Shown here piece by piece: positions 20,817 to 30,307 of a DNA stretch of 64,000 bases. Source of the DNA: Acinetobacter seifertii. Lineage in GTDB: Bacteria; Pseudomonadota; Gammaproteobacteria; Pseudomonadales; Moraxellaceae. The stretch lies in NCBI RefSeq assembly GCF_000368065.1, contig NZ_KB851203.1, positions 372,001 to 436,000 on the forward strand. Direction: 5' to 3'. Made by a program: the position numbers and the translations under genes. The notes below the pieces were generated by a model. The model was not told where the DNA came from, ran no database searches, and saw nothing but the letters and a program-made list of their open reading frames with translations. Position 1 is the first letter of the stretch. Every line of letters starts with the position of its first letter.

Positions 20817-22160
20817 ATGAAAGGATATGAAGTAAATTTCGATGGTTTAGTGGGACCAACACATCACTATGCGGGTTTGTCTTTTGGTAATGAAGCATCA
20901 ACCAAAAACCGCAATAATACCTCGAACCCAAAATTAGCGGCGAAACAAGGCTTATTAAAAATGAAAGCCTTGGCTGATATGGGAATGAAACAAGGTGTAC
21001 TTGCTCCGCATGAACGTCCACATGTTCCAATGTTACGCCGTTTAGGTTTTACAGGAGATGACATTAGTGTTGTTGCTCAAGCAATGCGTCATTCACCTGA
21101 ACTGTTATCATCTTTAAGCTCAGCTTCTCCAATGTGGACTGCAAATGCTGCGACAGTTTCACCTTCGGCTGATAGCCAAGATGAGCGTGTGCATTTTACT
21201 GCGGCTAACCTGAACAATAAATTTCACCGTTCAATTGAAGCTGAAACTACAAGCCAAGTTTTACAAGCGATCTTTAAAAATGAGCGTCACTTTGTACACC
21301 ATGAAGCTTTACCACAAGTGGCTTTGTTCGGTGATGAAGGGGCAGCAAATCACAATCGTTTAGGTGGTGATTATGCTAAGCGCGGTATTCAGGTGTTTGT
21401 TTATGGTCAACAACATTTAAATAATGGCTTACCGGGACCAAAGCGTTATCCAGCACGTCAGACGCGCGAGGCAAGTGAAGCTATTGCACGTTTGCATCGT
21501 TTAGATGATGCACACACTGTTTTTGTTCAGCAAAATCCTGATGTAATTGATCAGGGTGTTTTCCATAACGATGTGATCGCGGTAAGTAACCAACAGGTTT
21601 TATTCCATCATCAACATGCCTTTTTAAATCAAGATCAAGCTTTTGCTGAAATTCGTCAAAAAATGGCAAGCATTGGTGAAGACTTTATTTCGATTGAAGT
21701 GCCTGAAAACCGCGTTACTGTAGACGATGCTGTCGCTACCTATTTGTTTAATAGCCAAATTTTGACACGCCCAGATGGTGGAATGACTATTGTTGTGCCA
21801 GAAGAATCTCGTCAAAATGCAGCAGTGTGGGGCTATTTGAACGATATGATTCAAATGGGCACACCAATTGATGCGATTCAGGTATATGACTTACGTGAAA
21901 GTATGCGTAATGGTGGTGGACCAGCATGTTTGCGTTTACGTGTGGCTTTGAACGAAACTGAATTAAATGCTGTAAATCCAAAAGTATTAATGAATGATCA
22001 ATTGTTTGGAATGCTCAATCAATGGGTTGATAAACATTATCGTGATCGTTTAGCTCAAGAAGATTTAGCAGATCCGCACCTGCTTATGGAAAGCCGTATG
22101 GCACTTGATGAACTCACCAAAATTTTAGGTTTGGGTTCGGTTTATCCTTTCCAAAAATAA
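20817..22160 (+). CDS. astB: N-succinylarginine dihydrolase
   Basis: A 447-residue AstB of the amidinotransferase/arginine-deiminase-like fold. Family landmarks are the N-terminal '[20 protein letters not shown]', the central '[14 protein letters not shown]' and the C-terminal Gly-Gly-Gly-Pro-Ala-Cys-Leu-Arg with the catalytic Cys. It hydrolyses succinylarginine to succinylornithine, CO2 and two ammonia, step 2 of the pathway. It sits 18 bases after astD with an AGGGAAAG site. Confidence 0.95.
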   Translation: MKGYEVNFDGLVGPTHHYAGLSFGNEASTKNRNNTSNPKLAAKQGLLKMKALADMGMKQGVLAPHERPHVPMLRRLGFTGDDISVVAQAMRHSPELLSSLSSASPMWTANAATVSPSADSQDERVHFTAANLNNKFHRSIEAETTSQVLQAIFKNERHFVHHEALPQVALFGDEGAANHNRLGGDYAKRGIQVFVYGQQHLNNGLPGPKRYPARQTREASEAIARLHRLDDAHTVFVQQNPDVIDQGVFHNDVIAVSNQQVLFHHQHAFLNQDQAFAEIRQKMASIGEDFISIEVPENRVTVDDAVATYLFNSQILTRPDGGMTIVVPEESRQNAAVWGYLNDMIQMGTPIDAIQVYDLRESMRNGGGPACLRLRVALNETELNAVNPKVLMNDQLFGMLNQWVDKHYRDRLAQEDLADPHLLMESRMALDELTKILGLGSVYPFQK

Positions 22161-22172
22161 TGAGGAGGTGAC

Positions 22173-23147
22173 ATGCAAGATTTTCTAGCATTAACCTTAC
22201 AGGGTGAGCAGCCTACAACTCGCGAAGGAAAGCAAGAAAACTTTTCTTGGCGTTGGCTAGGTGAAGGACTTCTTGAATGTACGCCACATGCACAGTACGA
22301 CAAAGCTGTCGTACTGTCAGCAGGGGTACATGGTAATGAAACAGCACCAATTGAGTTGTTGTCTCAACTTTGCACCGATTTATTTGCAGGGCGTTTAAAC
22401 CTTGCTGTGAGGTTGCTGCTTGTGTTGGGTAATCCGTATGCAATGCGCCAAGGCAAGCGCTATGTATATGACGATGTAAACCGAATGTTTTGTGGTGGGT
22501 ATAAAACTCTACCTGTAACAGAAGAGTCTAAGCGAGCTGCGGTTTTAGAGCAGGCAGTGGCCACTTTCTTTCAGGAAAGTGCGAGTAATGCTAAGCGCTA
22601 TCACTATGATTTGCACACCGCAATTCGTGCTTCTTTGTTACCCACTTTTGCTTTATTGCCTTATCAAACACATGACTATGATGCTGATTTGACAGCGAGT
22701 CTTCAAGCTGCCGATTTAGATGCTCTGGTTTATCATCGTGCTGCGGGTAAAACATTTACACATTTTACCAGCGAGAGCTTTAAAGCAGCGAGCGCAACCT
22801 TAGAGTTAGGTAAAGCCTTGCCATTTGGACAAAATGACTTAAGTCAGTTTGCTGCAATTGATGAAGTCATTCGTCATATGGTTTCTGAACAAGTTTTACC
22901 GACGCGACATAAATCGAAAATTCGAGTGTTTCAGGTGTCTGATTCTTTAATTAAAAAAGATGAAGATTTTCAAATGAACTTATCGGCTGAGGCTCCAAAC
23001 TTTTCGACATTTACTAAAGGTGAAATCATTACCATGCAACCTTCTGGGAATTATGTGGTTGAGCAAGATCAAGTCTGGATTTTATTTCCAAACCCAAATG
23101 TGAAAATTGGTTTGCGCGCTGGTTTGGTTTTAACTGAAACTCTTTAA
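22173..23147 (+). CDS. astE: Succinylglutamate desuccinylase
   Basis: A 324-residue zinc carboxypeptidase-like enzyme (AstE/AspA family). Zinc ligands are H53 and E56 in Gly-Val-His-Gly-Asn-Glu and H148 in Tyr-Asp-Leu-His-Thr-Ala. It splits succinylglutamate into succinate and glutamate, the last step. It has a good GAGGAGG ribosome site and follows astB by 12 bases. A terminator comes straight after, closing the operon. Confidence 0.95.
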   Translation: MQDFLALTLQGEQPTTREGKQENFSWRWLGEGLLECTPHAQYDKAVVLSAGVHGNETAPIELLSQLCTDLFAGRLNLAVRLLLVLGNPYAMRQGKRYVYDDVNRMFCGGYKTLPVTEESKRAAVLEQAVATFFQESASNAKRYHYDLHTAIRASLLPTFALLPYQTHDYDADLTASLQAADLDALVYHRAAGKTFTHFTSESFKAASATLELGKALPFGQNDLSQFAAIDEVIRHMVSEQVLPTRHKSKIRVFQVSDSLIKKDEDFQMNLSAEAPNFSTFTKGEIITMQPSGNYVVEQDQVWILFPNPNVKIGLRAGLVLTETL

Positions 23148-23167
23148 ACAACTGATTTAAAGTAAAT

Positions 23168-23197
23168 AAAAAAGGGCAATTGATTGCCCTTTTTTAT
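23168..23197 (+). terminator. Terminator of the gdhA-ast operon
   Basis: A 10-bp stem (23171-23180 with 23183-23192) with A and T runs; convergent with the next gene, so possibly bidirectional. Confidence 0.85.
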
Positions 23198-23209
23198 TGC
23201 TAGCTTTAA

Positions 23210-23944
23210 TTAGTTAGTACCGAAAAGACCTTTCATGAAAGATTTCTTTTCAGTTTTTTGGGTAGAGCCTTGAGCACCTGCATTTAAGTTTGCATTTGCA
23301 CTAACTCCAACTGGGGCAACATTAACACCAACGTTTACACCTGTTTGAGCGTTAATCGCGTGCGCTGATTGAGCTGCATTTAATTTTGCTTGAGCATCAG
23401 CTTTGGTGTCAGCTACAAATTCTTTTTGCTCAGCTTGATTTTGAGCTACGCGAGCTTTAACTGCATCTACATGTGCTTGAGCATTAGCTTGTTTTTCAGC
23501 AGTAAACTCTTTTTGTTCAGCTTCATGTGCTGCTACTTTAGTTTTTACCGCATTTAAATGTGCTTTTGTATCAGCTTTCGCTTCAACGGCTAGATTTTTA
23601 GTACCGTTTGCAGCTTTAGTCGCTACATTTTTAGTACCTGTAGCAGCTTCGGTAGCAAAGTGTTTTGTACCATTTGCAGCTTTAGAAGAAAGTTCAGTCA
23701 CTTTTCCAGTTGTTTTTTTAGTTGCTTTAACTGTAGTGTCAGCAGCAACATGACCAGCATGCTTTGCTGTGCTACCTACAGTGTGTGCAGTACTTTTGAC
23801 TGTGTTGGCTACGCCACTAACAAGACCACCCGGTTGTACATTTACTTGAGCAGAAGCATCTGCATTAACGCCCGCACTTTGTGCAAAAATAGAAGCAGAA
23901 GCAAGAACACTTGCAGTAACGATAGCTGTTTTCATCATTTTCAT
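23210..23944 (-). CDS. Secreted Ala/Lys-rich repeat protein (LEA/apolipoprotein-like)
   Basis: A 244-residue exported protein. The signal peptide starts Met-Lys-Met-Met-Lys with an AAGGAT site at 23944 and ends in Ile-Phe-Ala-Gln. The mature part has two repeat zones: 11-residue-like repeats built on 'AANGTKNVATKA' (about 70-125), then two 29-residue copies with the core 'AVK-(T/A)-(K/R)-VA-----AEQKEF' (about 130-190). The tail is Gly/Ala/Asn-rich, with Val-Asn-Val repeats. Such amphipathic helices resemble LEA-type stress proteins. There is no recognised enzyme domain. Function unknown. Confidence 0.65.
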   Translation of the reverse strand: MKMMKTAIVTASVLASASIFAQSAGVNADASAQVNVQPGGLVSGVANTVKSTAHTVGSTAKHAGHVAADTTVKATKKTTGKVTELSSKAANGTKHFATEAATGTKNVATKAANGTKNLAVEAKADTKAHLNAVKTKVAAHEAEQKEFTAEKQANAQAHVDAVKARVAQNQAEQKEFVADTKADAQAKLNAAQSAHAINAQTGVNVGVNVAPVGVSANANLNAGAQGSTQKTEKKSFMKGLFGTN

Positions 23945-24521
23945 TGCGATATCCTTCAAAGAATATACCCTTTTAGTGAGGTATTTCATAAACGCAATCG
24001 CATCATAGTCAAACCTTGCTTTGCTTAGGAATAGACTTCATCAAAACCTTACAACAGTATTACAGTCACTCAACAGATGAGGGAGAAATTGTGGAGAAAA
24101 GAAAATATTAATAATAAAGTGAAATAGATATCGATATTTGGCTGTTTAAAAAACTAATAAAAAATAACTTCTCTCATTTTTTAGAAATACAAATAATTAA
24201 ATTTATTCAACACGACCATTTTTTATATCTATAAAGAAGATTTAATTTTCTTTTTTTAATCGAGATAACGGCATAGTTATTGCTTATTATGAGAATAAGG
24301 TGCTTTTTGGCACTTTTTTGAACCATATTCTGCCAGAAATATAAATGCACAGGGCAGAACAGTATTTTTGTTTATTCGGGAAAAAGAATTTTAGTGTTCC
24401 TCGGGCTTACATGTTTTATGAAATGAAATTTCACATGACATATATCCCAAGAAATAGTGCTTTATTTCGAATAATCAAAAATAAATAGAGATGTCTATAA
24501 ACAAAAAAACAGAGATCTTAA
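23945..24521. other. 577-base spacer with hairpins
   Basis: Non-coding and AT-rich. It holds the promoters of the divergent genes on each side. At 24297-24316 a stem (AAGGTGC with GCACTTT) leads into a T-run, and at 24328-24359 there is a second 7-bp perfect stem (TTCTGCC with GGCAGAA). The first looks like a terminator with no recognised gene before it, so a small RNA is possible. Confidence 0.4.
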
Positions 24522-24833
24522 ATGATGAAAATTATTGCTTCCCTTGTCGTATTACTCGGCTTAGTCGCCGTTGTTCTCTATTTTAAGCCATCAAGCGGTG
24601 CATCAGATGTGATGAATTCTACTTTGCACAAGTCGAATTCATCGCAATCAGACACTTCATCTTTACATTCCCAACTTAAGGAGCCTACCCAACCTAAAAA
24701 TGTATCTTTAAATTCTACTCAACCTAAACCAGTATCCGCAGATACTGTTCCTTTATATGACACAAAAAGTGATCTTTCTATTCAACCGATTGATCCAGAA
24801 AAAGATCCTGCTAATGAAATTAAAACACTTTAA
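24522..24833 (+). CDS. Small single-pass membrane protein upstream of the protease
   Basis: A 103-residue protein: one N-terminal membrane helix (about residues 3-21), then a low-complexity Ser/Thr/Pro/Lys region on the outer side and an acidic end. No Cys in the helix region, so not a lipoprotein. It lies 74 bases before the secreted protease on the same strand. A dedicated partner for protease export or folding is possible, by analogy with membrane chaperones of Acinetobacter secreted enzymes. It has no sequence resemblance to those chaperones. Confidence 0.55.
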   Translation: MMKIIASLVVLLGLVAVVLYFKPSSGASDVMNSTLHKSNSSQSDTSSLHSQLKEPTQPKNVSLNSTQPKPVSADTVPLYDTKSDLSIQPIDPEKDPANEIKTL

Positions 24834-24907
24834 ATAATCTAGTTTTCTTTATCCAAGAAATACTAGACGTTCAAATGTTCTTTATCAAAGAACTGCGGAG
24901 AAAAATA

Positions 24908-26239
24908 ATGCAAAGTAAAACGTTATTACTATTAGGTCTATCTACAATATTAAGTACAACAGCTTTTGCTCTTCCTTTGGATTCTAAAGGAGCCAAACAG
25001 CAGTTGAATCAGGCAGCAAAACAAAAAGTGTCTCAGGGTAAAATCGATTTAGATACCTTGGTCACCAATGAGTCTAATGACCTTATTGTTGAATATAATA
25101 TTCCTACGGAAAGCATGGCTTCAGGTTTGGAGCGGCGAAATTATATTGCTTCAAACAAAAAGAACATACAGTCAAGGTTTAATCGTGGGGTAGGAGTACA
25201 AGTACTTCGGGACTACAATAATTTGCCTTTAGCCTTTTATCGAGTTAGTAATAGAGAGGCCTTAGTTGATTTACTAAATGACCCAAACGTTAAAGCTGTA
25301 TATCCAAACCGAATTAATCGGGCTACCACGATGGAAAGTTTGCCTTTAATTAATCAGCCTCAAGCTAATACCAAAGGCTTTAATGGTACTGGCTCTAGTG
25401 TGGCTGTATTGGATACTGGGGTAAATTATTTACATTCAGATTTTGGTTGTACGGCTGTTAATTCGCCTTCAAGTACATGTCGCGTCGTTTATTCATTTGA
25501 CAGCGCCCCAGATGATGGCGCACTTGACGATAATGGTCATGGTAGTAATGTTTCAGCGATTGTGTCGAAAGTTGCGAGTAAAACAAAAATTATTGGAATA
25601 GACGTTTTTCGATCAGGCTCAGCCTATGATAGTGATATCCTTGCGGGTATTAACTGGGCAGTAAATAACGCTAAAACCTACAATATTAAAGCGATGAATT
25701 TGAGCCTTGGTGTTCCTGGTGTGAAATACACATCTGAATGTAGTAATAGTAGTTATGCAACAGCATTTGCAAATGCGCGAGCTGCTGGTGTGGTACCAGT
25801 AGTGGCATCTGGTAATGATGCGTTCCCTGATGGAATTTCGTCACCTGCTTGTGTTGCTGGTGCTGTAAGAGTTGGTGCAGTATATGATAGTAATATTGGT
25901 CGTGCATCATGGGGTAATCCACTGAAATGTACTGACTCAACTACAGCAGCAGATAAAGTAGCATGTTTTAGTAACGGTGGTAGTCTTGTGACTTTATTAG
26001 CTCCAGGGGCAATGATTACTGCAGGTGGTTACACTATGGGTGGTACTTCTCAAGCGACACCACATGTTGCTGGTGCAATTGCTTTATTGCGAGCAAATGG
26101 TGTTACGCCAGCTGAGACTATCGATCAGACGATTAATCGTTTAAAAACTACGGGTAAACCTATTACTGACCCAAGAACACGCTTGGTTTTCCCTCGTATT
26201 GATTTACTTGCTGCAACCAATGGTTTAACCACTAACTAA
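24908..26239 (+). CDS. Secreted subtilisin-like (S8) serine protease
   Basis: A 443-residue preproprotease. It has a Sec signal peptide (Met-Gln-Ser-Lys start, cleavage near Ala-Phe-Ala), an inhibitor-I9-like propeptide to about residue 140, then the S8 domain. The catalytic triad is D169 ('AVLDTGVNYLH'), H211 ('DDNGHGSNVS') and S381 ('GGTSQATPHVAGA'); the oxyanion Asn is in 'VVASGND'. The catalytic domain has Cys pairs that may form disulfides. There is no C-terminal autotransporter domain, so export past the outer membrane would need another system such as type II secretion. The start is supported by a GCGGAG site. Confidence 0.88.
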   Translation: MQSKTLLLLGLSTILSTTAFALPLDSKGAKQQLNQAAKQKVSQGKIDLDTLVTNESNDLIVEYNIPTESMASGLERRNYIASNKKNIQSRFNRGVGVQVLRDYNNLPLAFYRVSNREALVDLLNDPNVKAVYPNRINRATTMESLPLINQPQANTKGFNGTGSSVAVLDTGVNYLHSDFGCTAVNSPSSTCRVVYSFDSAPDDGALDDNGHGSNVSAIVSKVASKTKIIGIDVFRSGSAYDSDILAGINWAVNNAKTYNIKAMNLSLGVPGVKYTSECSNSSYATAFANARAAGVVPVVASGNDAFPDGISSPACVAGAVRVGAVYDSNIGRASWGNPLKCTDSTTAADKVACFSNGGSLVTLLAPGAMITAGGYTMGGTSQATPHVAGAIALLRANGVTPAETIDQTINRLKTTGKPITDPRTRLVFPRIDLLAATNGLTTN

Positions 26240-26290
26240 ATAGCATATTTATAATTTTTTACTAGGTCCAAGAAATTTGAATGGCTATGG

Positions 26291-26328
26291 CCCGTTGCAG
26301 AAAACTGCCTCTGCAACGGGTTTTTTAT
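26291..26328 (+). terminator. Terminator of the protease gene
   Basis: A 10-bp perfect GC-rich stem (26291-26300 with 26311-26320), 10-base loop, six T. Confidence 0.88.
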
Positions 26329-26337
26329 GGAAAATCT

Positions 26338-26769
26338 TTAATCACATTTTGCTAAATTGGCTTTACTAAAATTGCTTTGGAGCTTTTTAAAATTATTTTG
26401 AATTGCTGGATCTTGAATATTAAAAGTGGTCGAGCTTTTGGTTGTCGAGTTGGTGGCTTGACTTAATATGCCAGATGAGTCGGGATATTGTTCGGTAAAT
26501 GATTGAGCTGAAATCAGGCCGTTATTATTAAAAATCCAGTGCTCAGTGACTTGGCCTCCACCTAAGTAACCCGTAAATTCGATCATGCAGGCCTGCTTAT
26601 CATGTTTAATGAGCTTGGCTACATTTCCTGTGGTGGTTGGATAAGCTTCAATATTGGTGTCTTGTTCTAAAACCTTTGATTGAGAATAAGAAGAAACAGA
26701 TTTAGTAGTTGCACATGCAGATAGTGCGATACAGCATAGTGTTGAAAAGAGAAGTTTTTGACTATTCAT
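26338..26769 (-). CDS. Lipoprotein of unknown function
   Basis: A 143-residue predicted lipoprotein; signal peptide ends in Leu-Ser-Ala-Cys. The mature domain is small, with 'ACMIEFTGYLGGGQVTEHWIF' in the middle and a C-terminal Cys that could pair with the internal one. No family recognised. It is convergent with the protease gene across the terminator. Confidence 0.65.
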   Translation of the reverse strand: MNSQKLLFSTLCCIALSACATTKSVSSYSQSKVLEQDTNIEAYPTTTGNVAKLIKHDKQACMIEFTGYLGGGQVTEHWIFNNNGLISAQSFTEQYPDSSGILSQATNSTTKSSTTFNIQDPAIQNNFKKLQSNFSKANLAKCD

Positions 26770-26864
26770 AAGGCAGATTCCTAGCTCTTTGTAATGGGTA
26801 GTATTTCTTTTTAAACGTATACATTTCTATGAGCGCGAAGTAATCGCGCTTCTCAAACCTAATT

Positions 26865-27284
26865 TTAATTAGTCGTCGTACTAGATTTACTTAACTCACC
26901 TTGTTCGATCGGAATGTTTTCACCATTTCGGCTACTGGTGATATTTTGTTTAGCTTGTTCTATTTTCTCTTCAGTATATGCTTTTGCAGTATCTACTTTT
27001 TGCTGGGCAACTTCTGATTTTTCAGCTGTAAATTCTTTAGTGCTTTGCCATTTTTCACTAATTTTATTTGACGTATTTTCAGACGCACCTTGAATAGAGT
27101 TCCCTAGGTTTTGTATACCTTTTCCTGTTTTATATAACAACACACGACCTAAACTTGGATTATCACCATAAGGTTGAGCTTTAGAGGTTGTCTCATTTGT
27201 AGGTTGAGGCTGTGTTGTTTCAGCAAAAAGCGTCGATGAAGCCAATATAGAGCTTGCAATACATAAAACTTTTAAGGTTTTCAT
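26865..27284 (-). CDS. Secreted helical repeat protein
   Basis: A 139-residue exported protein. The start at 27284 follows a GGGGAG site and opens a signal peptide ending in Leu-Phe-Ala. The mature protein is charged and helical, with 'KSEVAQQKVDTAKAYTEEKIEQAKQN' type LEA-like spacing. It shares the style and a 'KEFTAEK' motif with the secreted repeat protein at 23210-23944. Function unknown; perhaps envelope stress or desiccation. Confidence 0.6.
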   Translation of the reverse strand: MKTLKVLCIASSILASSTLFAETTQPQPTNETTSKAQPYGDNPSLGRVLLYKTGKGIQNLGNSIQGASENTSNKISEKWQSTKEFTAEKSEVAQQKVDTAKAYTEEKIEQAKQNITSSRNGENIPIEQGELSKSSTTTN

Positions 27285-27454
27285 TTGGTTCAAACTCCCC
27301 AATGACTGTCAAAATATCAAGTGCTGATCTTACTGTTAAAAATAAACCTTGTGCAGCAATGAGATAAAACCCATACGATTTGATTACGATAAATCATCAT
27401 TTCAAATATACTTAAATAGCTTATCTAAATTCCTAGAATGATCTGGAGCTTCAG

Positions 27455-28351
27455 GTGATACAAAATATAGAATTAAAATGGTTATATGATCTGATCATTC
27501 TAGAAAAATACCGTAATTTTACAATCGCTTCTGATATTAGAAATATTTCACAGTCTTCTCTAAGTCGCCGTATTCAGGCTCTAGAAAGTAGTTTGGGATT
27601 TGAGGTTTTTGACCGAGAAACTTCGCCTTTACAGCTCACAGAAAAAGGTAAGCTTTTTGTTCTGCACGCCAGAAATTTGCTAGATGATTTTGAGTTCAAT
27701 ATAGATCGAATTAAAGGTGACAATCATGTTAGAAGTAAAGTCACTATTGCGTCTGCGCATTCTTTGGCAGGTTATATTTTTCCTAAAATTTTAGGAAATT
27801 TAAAAAACTACCAAGAAAAGATTTTTCATGTTGAAGCCATTAACGTAAATGAAACCGTAGATTCTCTTAAAAATGGTCAATGTGACTTTATCGCATCTTT
27901 TTATGATGATGATCTTATGAATCCTCAGTTCTTGTGCCATAAACTATTTTCAACAAAGCTTTATTTAGTCACTGCACCTAATCATTTAGGTCGTCCCAAA
28001 TATTCACTCGAAGATGCTTCAGTTCCGCTCATGAATTACACCGACGATAGTTATATGGGTAAAAAAGTAAATAAGTTTCTACAAGAGCATCATTCAGATA
28101 AATTTGAGACAAACTTTGTGTCTTCAATGAGTTTACTGCTTAAAGACATGATCAAAGGTGGGTATGGAGTAGGGTGGTTACCCGATTACAGTATTGAGGA
28201 GGAGCTTGAAAAAAATCAACTTTTGATTGTGCCTTTGAAAGATTCAGTCTTATCTGTAGATATTTACTTATATCGTAGTAGTGCGAGGCTCAATACAGCT
28301 TCTGAAAGTTTATGGAACTTTATGAAGGCAATTGATTGGACAATTGCCTAA
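27455..28351 (+). CDS. LysR-family transcriptional regulator
   Basis: A 298-residue LysR regulator. The N-terminal winged helix ('ASDIRNISQSSLSRRIQALESSLGFEVFDR') is followed by a substrate-binding-like effector domain. The start is GTG at 27455 with a GGAGC site. It is convergent with the amino-acid racemase gene. Targets cannot be read from sequence; the racemase is a candidate, though LysR regulators more often control divergent genes. Confidence 0.85.
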   Translation: MIQNIELKWLYDLIILEKYRNFTIASDIRNISQSSLSRRIQALESSLGFEVFDRETSPLQLTEKGKLFVLHARNLLDDFEFNIDRIKGDNHVRSKVTIASAHSLAGYIFPKILGNLKNYQEKIFHVEAINVNETVDSLKNGQCDFIASFYDDDLMNPQFLCHKLFSTKLYLVTAPNHLGRPKYSLEDASVPLMNYTDDSYMGKKVNKFLQEHHSDKFETNFVSSMSLLLKDMIKGGYGVGWLPDYSIEEELEKNQLLIVPLKDSVLSVDIYLYRSSARLNTASESLWNFMKAIDWTIA

Positions 28352-28365
28352 ACCATTTTATGCAT

Positions 28366-28399
28366 AAGTTGCATTATCTTTTATTTAGCTATGCAACTT
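28366..28399. terminator. Inverted repeat between the LysR and racemase genes
   Basis: A 9-bp perfect stem (28366-28374 with 28391-28399) with a 16-base loop, overlapping the last racemase codons. A short T-run follows on the plus strand. A weak two-way terminator is the simplest reading. Confidence 0.4.
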
Positions 28400-29099
28400 T
28401 TGCTATGGGAGCGTTTTGATACCACGCAATCGCATTTTTAATGAGTACGTCGGTTGTGTCTATGAATAGTTCAGGATAAGCCTCAATACTTTCTTCTAAA
28501 ATGAGAGGTATTTCTGTACAAGCCAACAGGAATTTTATATTTCTCTTGTTAGTGTAAAAATTAATAACTTCCTTCATCATTTCTTTAGATTGTTGAATAT
28601 TCCCTGCTTTGTATTGGTAAATACTTTGCATTACTTTATTTTGCATTTCGGCAGAAGGAGTAGAGAAACCAATACTATTTTCAATAAACTGGCTTTGATA
28701 AAGCTCGGTGTTTATTGTGGCAGATGTAGCAAGAATACACACCTCATCAATTTGACTATCTTGAATAAAATGAACCGCAGACTCAATAATACTAATCATT
28801 TTGGTTTGGGTACGTTGCTGTAACTGGTTAAACCAGAAATGAGCAGTATTACATGGAATAATGATACAACCGACTTGTGCTGCTTCTAAGATTTTAAGAT
28901 ATTCAGCCATTTTTTCGAGTGGTTTATCATCATGATTTATAATGGATTGAGTTCTGTCAGGAATATCTGGGATAGAAACTGTAACGACAGGAATATGTTC
29001 TTGATCACAATGTGCTGGTGTATTTTTAATAATTTTATTCATAGCATCAATCGTAGCTTGTGGTCCCATACCACCTAAAATTCCAATTGCTTTATTCAT
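28389..29099 (-). CDS. Aspartate/glutamate racemase family protein
   Basis: A 236-residue cofactor-independent racemase. The two catalytic Cys are in place: 'IIIPCNTAHFW' and 'LLACTEIPLIL', and the N-terminus is the typical 'IGILGGMGPQATIDAM'. It interconverts L- and D-forms of Asp, Glu or related amino acids. The YgeA-type subgroup can be broad-specificity. The substrate is not assigned. Confidence 0.88.
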   Translation of the reverse strand: MNKAIGILGGMGPQATIDAMNKIIKNTPAHCDQEHIPVVTVSIPDIPDRTQSIINHDDKPLEKMAEYLKILEAAQVGCIIIPCNTAHFWFNQLQQRTQTKMISIIESAVHFIQDSQIDEVCILATSATINTELYQSQFIENSIGFSTPSAEMQNKVMQSIYQYKAGNIQQSKEMMKEVINFYTNKRNIKFLLACTEIPLILEESIEAYPELFIDTTDVLIKNAIAWYQNAPIAKVA

Positions 29100-29332
29100 G
29101 TTGAGCGACTCAAAAATTCTATATGTTTAGAATGAGCGTATTTTTATTAGGATCATTGCAAAAAGCGGATGGCTTATGCAGATTTTATTTCTAAATCAAA
29201 AATTAATTTAATTTAAAGTATTTGTTTTATAAGTATAAAATTTAAATTTCTGAAATTTGATTATGCTTTTATGCATCATTATTTTATATAAAGCATAGAT
29301 TTTTGCATGGATAGTTTGTTTCAGGCAAAAAT

Positions 29333-30199
29333 CTAAACGATAAATTCAGACTTAATTAAGTCTAAAAACATATCTCTCGCTTTGTGATTGCTTACATTTT
29401 TGTGCCAGAAAAAATGGTTTTGCATAAAGGCAAGATGTTCAAATTTATAGCCTCGAATATTGGTTAAATTTTTATATTGCTCAAAAAGACTCTTCGGCAC
29501 TAAAGACACACCAGAGCCTGCACTCACGCAACCAATAATGGTGGCATAACTGGTAATACTCGTAATTGGAAGCGAAATATTTTTAAGCTTAAGCCATTCT
29601 TCAAGAGCAGCTCGGTAAGGGCAGCCTTCCGTCCACATAAAAATTTCCTTACCAATCAAATCTTCTTGGCAGTGGATTTCACCGAAAGATTCTGGGGCAA
29701 TTAAAATAATTTCTTCTTGATAAATACCGAGCTTATTTAACATTGGAAATTCAATATTACCCGCGACAATTGCACCATCAAGTTTATGCTGAGAAATATC
29801 GACTAATAGCTGTTTCCATGTGCCAGTAATAATTTGAATGGAAACCTCTGGATAGCGCTGATGATATTTCGCAAGTAAGCTAGGCAGACGTGTTGTGGCA
29901 GACGATTCAATCGCTCCAATTTTGAGTGGACCAGAAGGCGGTGCATCAGGGTGAATACTACGTTTCGCCTCATCACATAGCGCTAAAATTTTATGGCAAT
30001 AATTAAGAAAGATTTCTCCAGATGGAGTGAGGTTTAAACTTTTTCCTTCCCGATAAAACAGCGGTGCACCGAGTTCTTCTTCGAGTTGTTTAATGCGCGT
30101 TGTGATATTGGAGGGTACACAATGTAGTTGCATTGATGCCTTAGCCATTGTTCCGCATTCAACCACGGTCTGAAACATTTTTAACTGTGCGATATCCAT
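29333..30199 (-). CDS. LysR-family regulator, divergent to the EamA exporter
   Basis: A 288-residue LysR regulator with N-terminal helix-turn-helix ('MAKASMQLHCVPSNITTRIKQLEEELGAPLFYRE') and a C-terminal effector domain. It is divergent from the EamA transporter with 108 bases between, the classic arrangement for local control. The gap contains two palindromes fitting LysR T-N11-A sites. Confidence 0.87.
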   Translation of the reverse strand: MDIAQLKMFQTVVECGTMAKASMQLHCVPSNITTRIKQLEEELGAPLFYREGKSLNLTPSGEIFLNYCHKILALCDEAKRSIHPDAPPSGPLKIGAIESSATTRLPSLLAKYHQRYPEVSIQIITGTWKQLLVDISQHKLDGAIVAGNIEFPMLNKLGIYQEEIILIAPESFGEIHCQEDLIGKEIFMWTEGCPYRAALEEWLKLKNISLPITSITSYATIIGCVSAGSGVSLVPKSLFEQYKNLTNIRGYKFEHLAFMQNHFFWHKNVSNHKARDMFLDLIKSEFIV

Positions 30200-30207
30200 G
30201 TTTTATC

Positions 30208-30242
30208 ATTCACTTTTAATGAATATTTGACTTAATATAAGT
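30208..30242. promoter_or_regulatory. Candidate LysR operator
   Basis: Two palindromes in the LysR/EamA gap: ATTCA-N7-TGAAT (30208-30224) and ACTTA-ATA-TAAGT (30230-30242). Spacing and place fit a LysR recognition and activation site pair. Inferred, not shown. Confidence 0.45.
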
Positions 30243-30307
30243 TAATTTTATTCAACTATCCATGCGCATATGATGAAAGTGTTCCATTTCACTAGTGCAG
30301 ATTTAAC

